Positions 54,262 through 64,000 of a DNA stretch of 64,000 nucleotides are shown here, in pieces. The translations under genes were made by a program, and so were the position numbers. Numbering within the stretch: position 1 is the stretch's first letter; each line of letters starts with the position of its first letter. The stretch comes from Wolfiporia cocos (lineage: Eukaryota > Basidiomycota > Agaricomycetes > Polyporales > Phaeolaceae): contig JACCLO010000019.1 of the NCBI GenBank assembly GCA_029448655.1, positions 372,001-436,000 on the forward strand. The letters are read 5' to 3'. The notes under the pieces are model-generated. The model had not been told where the DNA came from and made no database searches. It was given only the letters and a program-made list of their open reading frames with translations.

Positions 54262-56482
54262 TAAGGCTCCGGCCATATGATATACATGTAGGAAAAATCA
54301 GTCAACATATGGTATATGAGCATGGCCACTGTTTTACAAGATGGACATAGAGATCATCTCCATTTTCAGTGAACCATAGGTATCAGCACATAGCTGGCAT
54401 GAGGAGTTGACATGCAGTCAGCATTCAACATTCCATGGCCATACTACAGTCCCGGACAAGCAAACTCCGCAATTTTTGTACAGCATCTCTGAGAGGATTT
54501 TACTACATTCTGAGTGCATATCTGAACTCTGGAGGCCTGAAAACATCCAAATCCGCCCCATTCATATTTTTCCCACAACTTTTGGGTCACCGCCAAATTT
54601 TCGCCCCAAAAAACATATAGGTGCCCAATGGCTCCCAACAAAAAAACATATGTAGACTACTCCATACTCAATTCTATAGCTTGAATTGCCTGTTCAGAAA
54701 CCTGGGGTGCCATTTTTTGCTCCCACACAGCCCATGCTGCTGCCTTCTCCATCAGCCCAAGTTGATAAGAACTTAGCCAGGAACAACTTATAAAATGTCT
54801 GATCATTTCTATTGGGTTAAGCTCACAATGGAACTTGGGCAAGAAAACACAATAGCCTGGCTTCTTGAATCATTGTCTCAAGCACTGATGGCTAATTCAT
54901 GAAGTTGTCTTGCTGACTTAGCAGCTGTGCCATGCAACAGTTCTTGCTCTCAAAAGAACAGACTGTGGAGCATTTTGCACAGAGCTTGCTGACATCTATC
55001 CTTCAAGTACTGGTTTTAGGCCTTTTGGCTCACCTGCCAGTGTTGTCATCTTCTGAGGAAGTCCCCTAAGGGTAGTGACAGGGTTAGACATGGGAATAAA
55101 TGTGTCTCACTGTGAGCGCTGCTTGCCTCCATCCAAACCATTCATGTTGGATGCCCAGAGAGCATTTGGGGAAGAGCAGCATGATTTATCATCCATTGGA
55201 TCATCTTCAACCCATTGTGCAAGATAAGTTCTGAAATCTTCATTGTCAAGCTCTTCCCAATCACTACATTCACCCACTCCAGTGCCACTCGTTGTATCTT
55301 CCTCTTTGACATCACTCTGAGCTTCAGTACCTTAGTTGCCTTTAGGGCTCAGAACACAGGATCACACAAGCATATCTCCAGCAGAATGATTGCATTGTAT
55401 TGGGTTCAAATGAGCAGTAGATGCCTGACAAGTATGATTTCAAAGGCCAGATGTATTTTTGGGCTGTTTAGGATGTCGCCCTAAGCTGTGTTTGATGCAC
55501 AGTAGTAGTGCTTATCACACCATAATTGATTTATGGAGGATGACATAGGAGTATTAATCCATTTCTGATTATGCAATCAGATTGCGACAATGAAAAGGAG
55601 TCGATTGGTATATTTTCCGAGATTTTAGCGCTTATTTTGAGGTCACTGCCAATTTTTTGGACTCAAAAAACTAAGAATGGTTTTTTTTGAGAATCAGCTC
55701 GTACAACTTGCAACTCTTTATCAAGTAATGCATGATTATACATGATTATACTATTTTTAAGACCCTAGGGAGCATAGAAAATTCATTACTCAAGTTGGCG
55801 GAGTTTGCTTGTCTGGGACTGTAGCAGCAGGAACGTCCAGGAAATTGCACTAAATGCACAAGATGATGGGGACCTCATCTGCATGAGACTAATGTTGCGG
55901 TCACTATGTGGCAACGTATAGCGTTGATTAGATCTTACTTTCTACTGAACAAGGGGGTAAATTGGAGTTTGTAAATTATATCCCAACATCCATGTGGTCG
56001 TGTAGCTATAATCATATCCAAGTCTTATATATTGTCGCACCATACAATCTGTAGAACACATATTTCAGTCAGATACACTATCTGTCACTAGCTTATTTAT
56101 CTGTGGCTTCACCACAGATGTCAGTTGTCACTTAAACATGAGATCTCAAATGGAAGCTCATTGAAGCTCTACACAAAGTAAGGCATTATTGATACAGCAT
56201 TCAATAGCAAAGATCAATCGATTGCCAATAGATTGTCACACTACCTTTTGGGAGTTCTTGAAGAAACATGCAAGAACAACATGGCTTTCTCATCCGCATC
56301 CCATTAGTATTATATGTCTACTGAAGGTCTACTCATAGACATATTGAATGCACTCACAGTAACTGTATACCATTTTATATACCATGTATATACCATGTAC
56401 TCAGCCACCTATAAATACATGTATATAGTGTTCATAAAGAACAACATATACTTGGTATGTGCATTATATGGCTTGAGCCTTA
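54262..56482. mobile_element. DNA element with 8-base duplication and degenerate interior
   Basis: Inverted ends start TAAGGCTCCGGCCATATGAT (left) and, on the opposite strand, TAAGGCTCAAGCCATATAAT (right). The duplication caggagtc lies at 54254-54261 and 56483-56490. The 2221-base interior is AT-rich with scraps of transposase (54657-54842). An 8-base duplication fits hAT-like elements, while the transposase scrap looks Tc1/mariner-like, so this may be a composite. A related left end occurs at 36671. The 230 bases before it hold only the 3' flank of the preceding gene. Confidence 0.7.
54657..54842 (-). pseudogene. Transposase remnant with a PKFHCELNPIEM motif
   Basis: The short minus-strand open stretch starts MPKFHCELNPIEMIRHF. 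The ELNPIE core corresponds to the last catalytic motif of Tc1/mariner-like DDE transposases (usually DLNPIE followed by W). Here the aromatic residue is missing and the rest of the catalytic domain cannot be followed, so it is a fragment. Confidence 0.5.
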
Positions 56483-57089
56483 CAGGAGTCAAGAGTGTTG
56501 CGGTCACAAAGGTCGCGAGAGTTGCGGTCGCGGAGGTCACGAGAGCCGCGGAGGTCATGATCGCGGAGGTCGTGGTCGTGGTGGTCGCGACCCTCAGGAC
56601 CCTCACAAAGAGGTCGCAACGGTCACAGCGGTCGCGATAGTTCTTGCAAGCAAAGTCCGTGGCCCAGATCTTAGGTTGGCCATTACTGCTGAGCTATTCA
56701 TTCAGCCTTCCTTCAATGCTAGCCATTGTCGGCAATGGCAATGAGGGTGGAGGAAACCAGGCAAATGCTGAAGTCTTATGGATTTGCTTTTGTTTCATGA
56801 TGAGAAGGGCCCGGCTTGATATCTCTCACATGGATGCTTGGAGCAGTTTGGTATAGCATGGCAGTGTCATACCACCAGTGGGTCTATATATCCACAGATC
56901 TCACATTGCCACACTGTTCTAACAGCAAAACCCCCAACCTGTCTCCATTCTTGCTGATATGAAACCAGTCTGCATATAATTGTAAGGATAAAGTGTATTC
57001 TCTATGATCAGTACAGCAATTAGGCACATCAAATATTTAAGTAGCAAGGCGATCTAATCACCAACTACCAAGCAAACAACATGCCACAT
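56483..57089. repeat. GTCGCG array (56500-56640) and unassigned sequence
   Basis: Units such as ggtcgcgagagttgcggtcgcgg run from 56500 to 56640, then about 450 bases without a recognisable gene lead to the stop of the next gene at 57090. The array adjoins the right end of the DNA element at 56482. Confidence 0.55.
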
Positions 57090-58314
57090 CTATGTATGGT
57101 GTCCTTCCTTCCTTTTAGATCTAAGTCGGCGAGGTGATGGAGACCTTGCAGTGTCCGATCTGGAAGCATGCTTGACACGCCTGTGGGTTGCCTGCCGTTT
57201 CGGTGCTGGCTCGACTGCGCCTTTCATCCGCACCATATCCCTCCGACGTTTGGCTCCCAGTTGTGCTGTGGATGCACTGCTTCCTTCCCCTCCACCCGAG
57301 CCTTCTTCCTGAGCATCAGCATCTCCAGATCCATCTCCAACCCTACCTGCCCCCTCAACAACCTCTGCCCTAGCATCTGTGACATCCCCTTCAACTTCTA
57401 CAATACCCTCAACATCTGTGTGAGCCCTAGTGTCAGTGGTCACCAAGGCCTCTACCACTCCATTTGCATCCGAATTCTGCTCGAGGACCTGACCTCCACC
57501 CTCATCATCAGATGAGAAATCCCACAGGGATTGGAACTCTGGATTCTGTCACAATGGGGCCAGAACAGACTTCCCATCAAGCAATCTGATCATGACAGAC
57601 ACCAGCATGTCCAAAGCTCCAATGGAAATGCCTTCGGGGTTAGAATCCATCGTAATCTGGCTGTCGATGAGGTATTGAGGCGCCCCTTCCCTAGGGACAT
57701 CTGGCTTGACCCAAACAAATTGAGCATCCTCCATCTCCCGGTAGAGGATGCCGATCGTCAATACGATGCGCTGGATCAATGCCTTGTCAGAAGTCAACTT
57801 GCATTCATCGTCCTTCATGGGCTGATCATGTCGAAGCCAGTAGGCAACTTCGTCAAGTCCAGAGGGACCATGAATGTCAGCCCTTCTGTGATGCTCCCAG
57901 GTCCAGGATGCCCAATGAGGACCATCTTCATCTTTGCTGAAAAGTACCTGGCTTCCCTGAACACCAAGGGTCAGTGGTGGGAGACAATCAAGGAGGACAT
58001 TCATACGATGAGCTCAGAGCACTTCACCACCATGGTCTTGTATGATTCCCCAGTGCCAAGAGCAAGGAGATAGTTTTGTCGGCGGGTTGGACTCATGAGA
58101 GCCCACACTGGAGGGAGATGACGGATATTTTCGGGATTGTCGCTTTGGTCGGTGGCACCCCAATTGTCGACCCAGTCAGTGATGGTGATGCGTGCACGAC
58201 CTTTTCCCTTTCCTGACAATGTGAGAGGCTCAGATTGTGTCCATTGGTGAGGACGATTCATGGCCATGTTGGGGTCACTGTCACTTGAGGCATTGACATC
58301 TTCGTTGGACTTGT

Positions 58315-58901
58315 TGTCACAGAATTCCCGGTGGGGGGTTCTGACATCCCTCGCTATAGGTATTCACAGGCGCCGCTAGGCGTGCGCGCGCCTTCCTGAT
58401 CCTCAGCCACCTCCAGCATCTCCTCTTCGCCATCTAGATCATCTGACCCAGTAGTTTAGCGCTGTAGGGTAGCGCGCGCCTTAGGTACATCACATATGGT
58501 CACAGTAGTTACATGTAGCGTCACTAGCACATGACCCAGTAGATACGGCGCACAGGCCCTCTCTTTAGGGCAGTACTAGTAGCTCCATCGCTCATGTATA
58601 TATTACGACGGAATGCGGGCTTACTCCCCATTCCTAAGATTCTCGACAATTGGGCATAGCCCCTTTCTACTCTCGTTCTGTGTGCGACTCTGGCCGGGGG
58701 CCCATCTCGACTAGCTTGTCTGTGTGCCAGCCCCGACACGTCGCCTTGCGGAGTACCGTTGGTACTCCCGGTGGACTCCTATAAGGATGTCCCATCGGGC
58801 GCGCCGTGAGGTCACCGCTATCGCGGTTGGTACACCGCCTTGTTAGGCGTTATAGGATTCCCCTGTCGTACAGGGTCCCACAGACAGGTTAGTCTGTGTC
58901 A
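58315..58901 (+). mobile_element. Solo LTR of family E, copy 5
   Basis: It is 587 bases, flanked by cttgt (58310-58314 and 58902-58906). It starts TGTCACAGAATTCCCGGTGG and ends with CACAGAC-aggtta-GTCTGTG then TCA. It is more diverged from the other copies. It lies in an exon of the minus-strand gene 57090-60787. Confidence 0.85.
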
Positions 58902-58919
58902 CTTGTCTTGGCCACCGCG

Positions 58920-58985
58920 ATCTTCCCCGCGACCTCCGCGACCTCCGCGACCTCCGCGACCTCCGCGACTGCTGCGGCCACGAGT
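58920..58985. repeat. GCGACCTCC array, coding for RGG repeats on the minus strand
   Basis: Five or more 9-base units GCGACCTCC. On the minus strand they read RGGRGGRGG inside the gene 57090-60787. The same unit appears non-coding elsewhere in 49-63 kb. Confidence 0.8.
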
Positions 58986-59999
58986 TTCGCGACCTACTTC
59001 ATTTTTGGCAAGGCCACCGTCCATCTGCTCATCATCATTTTCACTCCTTCTCAGTGCCTGTGTCCCACTGACAGAAGGTCCTCCAGCTGCCATGCTGCTT
59101 CCAGGTCCAGCCTCATCAATCTCGACATATTCTTTGGTCTGGGGCTTCTTTGCTGGGGGCACACTACTTGGTAGGTTCCTGTAGATGGCATTGCGGAGCT
59201 CATGCTTCGGATTGTTCCTGTAGGCGGTTGTGTATTTCTTGAATCGGAAGAGGACCGCACCGCTCCTGCCACTCTTGGCATCCTCCCAGTGCTGTAGGAT
59301 GGCAATGCAGTCCTCCTTTCTCATGTGATGTGGCTCGGCAAGGGAAATACCGTGCGGCATCATGGCATCGTCAAAGAAGCTCTCAGGCTCACTTGCCATC
59401 AAGCCCCAGGGACAGGCACGGTCAGATGCTCCACAGGCCAGCTCTATTTGCAGCTCAGCAATCTAATTATAACTTTATGAGGAGGACCCACTCACGGTAA
59501 TGTCTGTTAAGGAACAATCTGATAATTTGCCGCATTCTAGCTAGACGGAGCCGCTTTCTTGGATTATACGGAGGCAAGATTGGCAATCCCTCATCGTCCA
59601 TGGGCAAGGAAAACTTCCTGTCATCATCCGAGTCTCCTGAGTCATCTTCCTCATCAGATCCTTGGGACGTCTTCTTGTCGAGAATCACCTCATGACTGTA
59701 TGCCTTCCATTGCCCCCACAGGTCATTCTCCCACTCGGCCCTGTCTTTAAATGAAGGGGCCGAGTCAAAGGCATCATTAAAGTCATGACTGCCAAGGAAT
59801 GAGCTCTGGGGTGACCCTAGTGATTTTAAACTCACAGCTCAACATAGGCTTGGTTGTCCTTGGGGTATGCCGTCAACACGAGCGTTCGGACACCAAGCTC
59901 AGTTGCCATTTGGTCTGCGAACGCCTTGCACCAACTATGCATCTTCCTATTTACTTTGCTATGGAAGATTGTCAGTCATGATGAATGGAAATGGGGCAG

Positions 60000-60215
60000 C
60001 CACGTGAGTTGCAGTTGCAGCACTCGCGAGAGTCGCAGCCGAGAAGGTCGCGATCGCGAGAGTCGCAGCCGAGAAGGTCGCGATCGCGAGAGTCGCGAGA
60101 GTCGCAAAGGTCGTGGGAGTCGCGGTCGCGGAGGCCGCGGAGGCCGCGAGTGTCGCGAGTGTCGCGGTTGCGAGTGTCGCGGAGGTCGCGGTTGCGAGTG
60201 TCACGGAGGTCGCGG
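60000..60215. repeat. GTCGCG-type array inside intron 1
   Basis: Units of gagtcgcgagagtcgca and gcggaggccgcggaggc type fill most of the 281-base intron of the gene at 57090-60787. Other introns of these genes are 50-65 bases, so the array accounts for the extra length. It is fortuitously open on the minus strand (ATLATLATA). Confidence 0.7.
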
Positions 60216-60787
60216 TCACAGAAACATGCAGCTACTCACTTTGGCTGTACAGCTGCCATTGTCCCTTCACGACTCTTAACCTGTCCCTCAAACTCCTCTT
60301 GCTGCTCCTTCGTCAGCTCACCCCAAAGCTCCGTTCCCGCCCTGCCCCAGAAAACAACCTGATCCTTGGTTTCCTCGTTCGACTCTGCCATGAGCTTTGC
60401 CTGTCGAACCTTCACCTCGTCTGGATGCTCCTTGGCCCACAGTCTCCACATTGAAAGCTTCTTGCCAATTTGGACTTCCTCTTTTGATGACTGGCCTCCG
60501 ATTGCTTTTGAATGGTTCCTCAGCCATTCCCTCACTTTCTGTGGCCGAGCATAAGGCTGTAATGCTTCACATGCAGGAGACCCACTCACCGCTGCTAATA
60601 CTGAGTCCTCCACCTCTGCCAGGTCCTCAAACTTGCTTTTTAGCTCCTGAGTGAGGGAGTTTGAGATTTCCGTTCTTTCCACCGAATATGTTGCCGCTTG
60701 CTGATAGCCGTGCAGCTTGGTCGCGACCACCGCTTTTTGTGCCTCTGTTAGAGGCGGCGCAGAGCTCGCTTTGTCGTGCTTTGCCAT

Positions 60788-61325
60788 TGTATTACAGGAA
60801 TGTAGCAGGGCAAGGAGAATGCAGGAGGATCACAAGCAGATCACAGGCAGCTGTAAATTGAGAGCAGGGCAGAGGCGACAACAGCTAACAGACTCCCCAA
60901 CTCGGCCAGAGGCACCGGAGCACATGGGCATTATCTGTAAACCAATGAGATTGCCCTGATAGTCCCGGGCCGACTTGTGGCGCTAACCGTATGGAGTGCG
61001 ATCGGAGATTCGACACGGCGGCTAATCCGAAATGGGCAATACAATGCTGTTTCAGGCTGGCGCTACCGGTGCTCTGGTGCGCGCTAACCGCATTCGGCCC
61101 AGATCAAGATTAGTGCACATTGTAGACACTGTGCACCACATTTGTGGACGGAACGCGCGAGAGTGCGAGAGAGCATTGGTGTGCATGGCAGCAGCGTGTT
61201 TGCAATGCGCACCGCTGCCTCTCTCCACGACCTCCGCGACCCCTTCCACCCGCGACCTCCGCGACCTCCGCGACCTCCGCGACCTCTGCAACCCTGCTGC
61301 TTTTCCACTGAATTAATATCCAATC
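60788..61325. promoter_or_regulatory. Divergent intergenic region between two spliced genes
   Basis: 538 bases separate the ATGs at 60787 (minus) and 61326 (plus). It holds a GCGACCTCC array at about 61226-61290, just upstream of the TET/JBP-like gene. No TATA box is certain. A shared promoter is plausible from the layout only. Confidence 0.4.
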
Positions 61326-62657
61326 ATGAGCTCATCACCTGTCACTGGACTTGAGTTGGAGGCTCTGTGTGCATCATATTTCCGATCACTTTTTGTCTAT
61401 TTCACTCGGTGCATCCGGGGCGAACATCCGGCCATCCCACATGTTCCAGCGTCACTCTACATGTCCTGTGCGCTGGTGGTAGAGTGCACTAGCATTGCAG
61501 AGAAGTTGGCATTGGCATTTGCCAACAAAGGTGTGTGACCATCCTTCACTCCTAGCATTTTAGCTGCTGTAACCCTGCTGGTGTGGACCTCATAGTGTCT
61601 GTACCCTGGGACATTGACAGGTACACAGACATGCTTGGGAGCAGGCCAAGTGGTACCAATGATATGTTGGAGCTTCGGCTTGAAAGGAAGTGGGGTCCTG
61701 TGCAGCAGGGACCCCCGCTTGAGATTTCTCGTCCGTCCATCATTATGGATGAGCACAAGAAGATCCTCGCATGGTGCTTGCCATTTGTGCTCTCAGAGAG
61801 GCGTCAGGTATGTGTGCATGTAGAAATGTGTTGACAAACACTAAATCTCCCTCACAGATATTGATGAAGGCTGCAACAATACATCTCAACCAGCAGCTCA
61901 AATTTAAGAACACCCCAGATGATAGTGCAGAAGAGCCGTCAAGGAGCACAAGTTGGAGAACAGACAGACGGTATTTCAGAGAATGGAGCCAGCTCGAGCT
62001 TAATTCCGGTGTCGTCAACCTCTCCCCTGGGTGGCACCACCAAGGACATGAAGTAAGTCCTCTTGATGCTTACACCTGCTCTCCTCAATCAACTGTCCAC
62101 ATCAGGGACTGAATGATCCAATCTACATCTCTGCCAGCCTCAGAGACAAGAACAAGCAGGCAGGCGATGAGTGGCTCCGCGACATACAAGAGTCGTCCGC
62201 CATTCTCTCCGGAATGATGGCGGTCATGCACCCTGACCTGCATGCGGCGGGGCAGGAGTGCATGAGACGACTTGCACAGAATGGGGAGCTGAAGGATACC
62301 TTAAAACGGTGGGCTTCCATATTCAATGGGGCACAGATCATAAGCAATCGTGTCACCCCGGCTCACCGCGACTCGAAAAGTCGCATGCAATGGTACGATC
62401 TGCTTGCCAGCATCGGTTCCTACCACAATGCGTCCCTCGACCTACATGGAGCCAACATTTCAATCAAAGATGGACCTGGAACTGTGATTGCCCTCTGTGG
62501 CACAGCAGTTCGACATTCATTGATGAAGTATGAAGGTGACAGGTTATGTTATGCTTACTTCATGAGGGACAGTGTGCATGCTAGCATGCATGTGGAGGCT
62601 GCCGGCTGGTGCAAGACGGACCATGTGGAGGCACTTTTGATGTTGCAGGGGCTGTGA
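61326..62657 (+). CDS. TET/JBP-like 2-oxoglutarate Fe(II) dioxygenase
   Basis: Exons 61326-61530, 61596-61807, 61858-62052 and 62106-62657 join in frame to 387 residues; introns are 65, 50 and 53 bases with GT-AG ends. The C-terminal half has the double-stranded beta-helix signature: TPAHRDS (iron ligands His291 and Asp293), SIKDGPGTVIALCGTAVRHS (third ligand His341), and GDRLCYAYFMRD with Arg350 positioned for 2-oxoglutarate. This pattern matches the TET/JBP family expanded in basidiomycetes, where members oxidise 5-methylcytosine. The N-terminal half is unfamiliar. No stop or frameshift was seen. It lies 580 bases from a KDZ transposase end, an association known for this family. Confidence 0.75.
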
Positions 62658-62975
62658 AGGTCGCAGAGGGAGGTCACGGAGATCGCGGAGGTCGCGAAAT
62701 GAGGCCGCGAGGATCGCGAAGGTTGCGGTCGTGAAGGTTGCGGTGGCCGCGGTGGTCGCGGTGGTCGCGGTGGTCGCGGAAGGAGGTCGCGGTGGTCGCG
62801 AGGGTCGCGAAACAAGGTCGCGAGGGTCGCGGGTGGCAGTCGCGGGGCTGCAGCAGTCGCGGTGGCCGCGGTGGTCGCGGCGGTCGCGGTGGTCGCGGAA
62901 GGAGGTCGCGGTGGTCGCGAGGGTCATGAAACAGGGTCGTGAGGGTCGCGGGCGGCAGTCGCGGGGGTCGTGGAG
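62655..62975. repeat. GGTGGTCGC / GTCGCGAGG array
   Basis: About 320 bases of 9-base units (ggtggtcgc, gaggtcgcg, gagggtcgc) begin right at the stop codon of the TET/JBP-like gene. The longest array in the window. Short ORFs across it are shadow. From 62976 to 63237 no gene is seen. Confidence 0.8.
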
Positions 62976-63237
62976 ATCCATGGTGATATCTCTGTGGCTG
63001 CGATGCAGGTCATTCTAGTAGCAGTAGAGGTTGATATGGTGCCTATGTATACAGAACTGTTCTCCTTATGTACATGTCCTGACCAAGGCTTCTTTATGTT
63101 ATGCGAATTGAGATTGAAAGCCACATCTGCTTTGGTTGAAGCTGAGACCTTGTTTCATGATCCCTGGTTCTCAGACTCATTTTGGATGTATTTTCCGGTG
63201 CTCATATACAAGTGAAACTCCTCATGGCTTTTCCTAT

Positions 63238-64000
63238 TTATGTGTGGCCCTTGAATGTGCTAGCTGCAGACTGAGCCATCTCTACCCACATTGCCTGCTG
63301 TTGAAAAGCATATGCCTCTGCTCCTCATTGGGCTGTTCCATCTGCTATCTCCTGCCAATCCCTCGCCCTCTTCTCAAAATATCTCACCGTCCAATTCATC
63401 TCTGCCAGCACGATGGCATGCTCCTCTTTCCATCTATCATTTCTTGCCTTGGTCCTTAGCCAGTTCACCCGTTGCACTTTCAGCTCACATCAATAGGTGG
63501 ACGTGCTGACCAGGACAGCTTGGAGACTCACATTCAGCCAACCAGTCAGACTGGCTGGTGTCCCCTGCCACATCCACCGCCCAGATCCAGGACATGGGCT
63601 GGTTGTGCATGCCCTGGACTGTGTTGTCCATTATGTGAGTGATTGCCTTGAGGTCTTGTGGCTTGAGAACCTTGTACTTTGCCAGTATATCCCCGTTGGC
63701 CCCGAGCCGTTCCATTGCCCGTCTTGCCTGTGTATAGACCCGTGCGTGTCGAGCCACCATCTTGGCCACCACCTGCACTTCGCCCCATGCCCGTGTCTTT
63801 GTTTGCTGGCTGTTGGATGGCCTCACTCTGTTCCGGAACAGGAATGACTTGTGTCCGATCGCCACTCGGATCTCATGCAGGGCATCATTGGCCTGTCCTT
63901 GCCATAGCTGTAGCTCCACCTCAGCGATGTGCCCCCATCCTCTTCTCTCGATTGCTGATGCCCCGAGCTGTGAAGGTAATGAAAGGCACGACTCCTCTGG
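63238..64000 (-). CDS. KDZ transposase, C-terminal part (runs off the window)
   Basis: The minus-strand frame is open from the window edge to about 63532: GQANDALHEIRVAIGHKSFL, RVRPSNSQQTKTRAWGEV, RHARVYTQARRAMERLGA and WIWAVDVAGDTSQSDWL, a stretch characteristic of the conserved C-terminus of Kyakuja-Dileera-Zisupton transposases. An intron (about 63531-63482) leads to RVNWLRTKARNDRWKEE and WTVRYFEKRARDW. A TGA at 63325-63327 precedes a further open stretch to TAA 63238-63240, so that TGA may be a premature stop (CGA to TGA). The catalytic region lies beyond 64000. Confidence 0.75.

Larger units (their letters stand above)
57090..60787 (-). pseudogene. Spliced gene of unknown function with a solo LTR in an exon
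   Basis: Start ATG 60787 (MAKHDKASSAPPLTEAQKAV). Exon 1 (60787-60240) ends in a segment with WRLWAKEHP and WGRAGTELWGELTKEQ, faintly HMG-box-like. Intron 1 (60239-59959) is 281 bases because it contains a GTCGCG array. Later exons: about 59958-59840 (SWCKAFADQMATELGVRTLVLTAYP, 25 residues in full), about 59810-59490, about 59460-58030, about 57965-57600 (KDEDGPHWASWTWEHHR) and a basic 3' exon to 57090. The exon at about 59460-58030 holds the LTR 58315-58901; RGG repeats encoded by another array precede it. Without the LTR the frame is continuous. Confidence 0.6.

Noticed and set aside
54254..54263. TA duplication (Tc1/mariner type) for the element at 54262-56482
   Set aside because: TA is present at both ends, but the exact 8-base direct repeat caggagtc outside it is better explained as the target duplication. 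The alternative is noted in the findings.
62555..63018. Arginine-rich ORFs on both strands after the TET/JBP-like gene
   Set aside because: They are open only because the 9-base repeat has no stop in several frames; no conserved start, intron or domain is seen.

Overview
The window looks like a gene-poor, transposon-dense stretch of a basidiomycete (Agaricomycete-like) genome. The evidence is: short GT-AG introns of about 50-60 bases; a KDZ-type transposase beside a TET/JBP-like dioxygenase gene; a Crinkler-headed protein kinase; a SWIM-finger MULE transposase; a DIRS-like reverse transcriptase; and many Ty3-type LTRs. The organism call is inference from these families.

Layout. 1-16.1 kb: an old chromodomain Ty3 retrotransposon on the minus strand (element 1, 1019-16139, about 8.5 kb without its insertions). 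It has gag, protease, a dUTPase domain, RT-RNase H, integrase, a chromodomain and a third ORF with two zinc knuckles. It is cut by solo LTRs and one complete miniature LTR element, almost all with exact 5-base target duplications. 16.1-25.9 kb: LTR debris, a hAT-like MITE, a probable membrane-protein gene, an aldose 1-epimerase gene broken by nested LTRs, and a multi-exon Crinkler-kinase gene. 26.0-30.2 kb: a MULE with terminal inverted repeats and a 9-base target duplication. 30.2-36.7 kb: a DIRS-like retroelement broken by six LTRs. 36.7-48.3 kb: a second Ty3 element (element 2) with an extra upstream ORF and a very long Gag, split by another miniature element and lacking integrase. 48.4-64 kb: a different compartment with a 44-base minisatellite, spliced genes of unknown function, a TET/JBP-like gene and the end of a KDZ transposase. 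It is marked by recurring arrays of a GCGACCTCC-like motif that are not seen in the first 49 kb.

The unifying observation is the priming signal. In element 1, element 2 and three complete miniature elements (family E, no coding capacity), the bases one nucleotide inside the 5' LTR are the exact reverse complement of 11-12 bases about 33 bases downstream of the LTR TATA box, where transcription should start. This is the Tf1/sushi self-priming arrangement. In the three family E copies the 12-mer differs and its partner has changed with it, so the pairing is supported by covariation. Family E copies have identical or nearly identical LTRs, so they moved recently, presumably with proteins supplied in trans.

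Host-like or cargo genes: the membrane protein, the broken epimerase, the Crinkler-kinase, and the spliced genes at 49.4-62.7 kb. Those last genes may form one unit with the KDZ transposase. Retrotransposon genes are largely pseudogenes; several of their in-frame stops are TGA codons that could be CGA with a C-to-T change. Coordinates of exons and LTR edges were read by eye.
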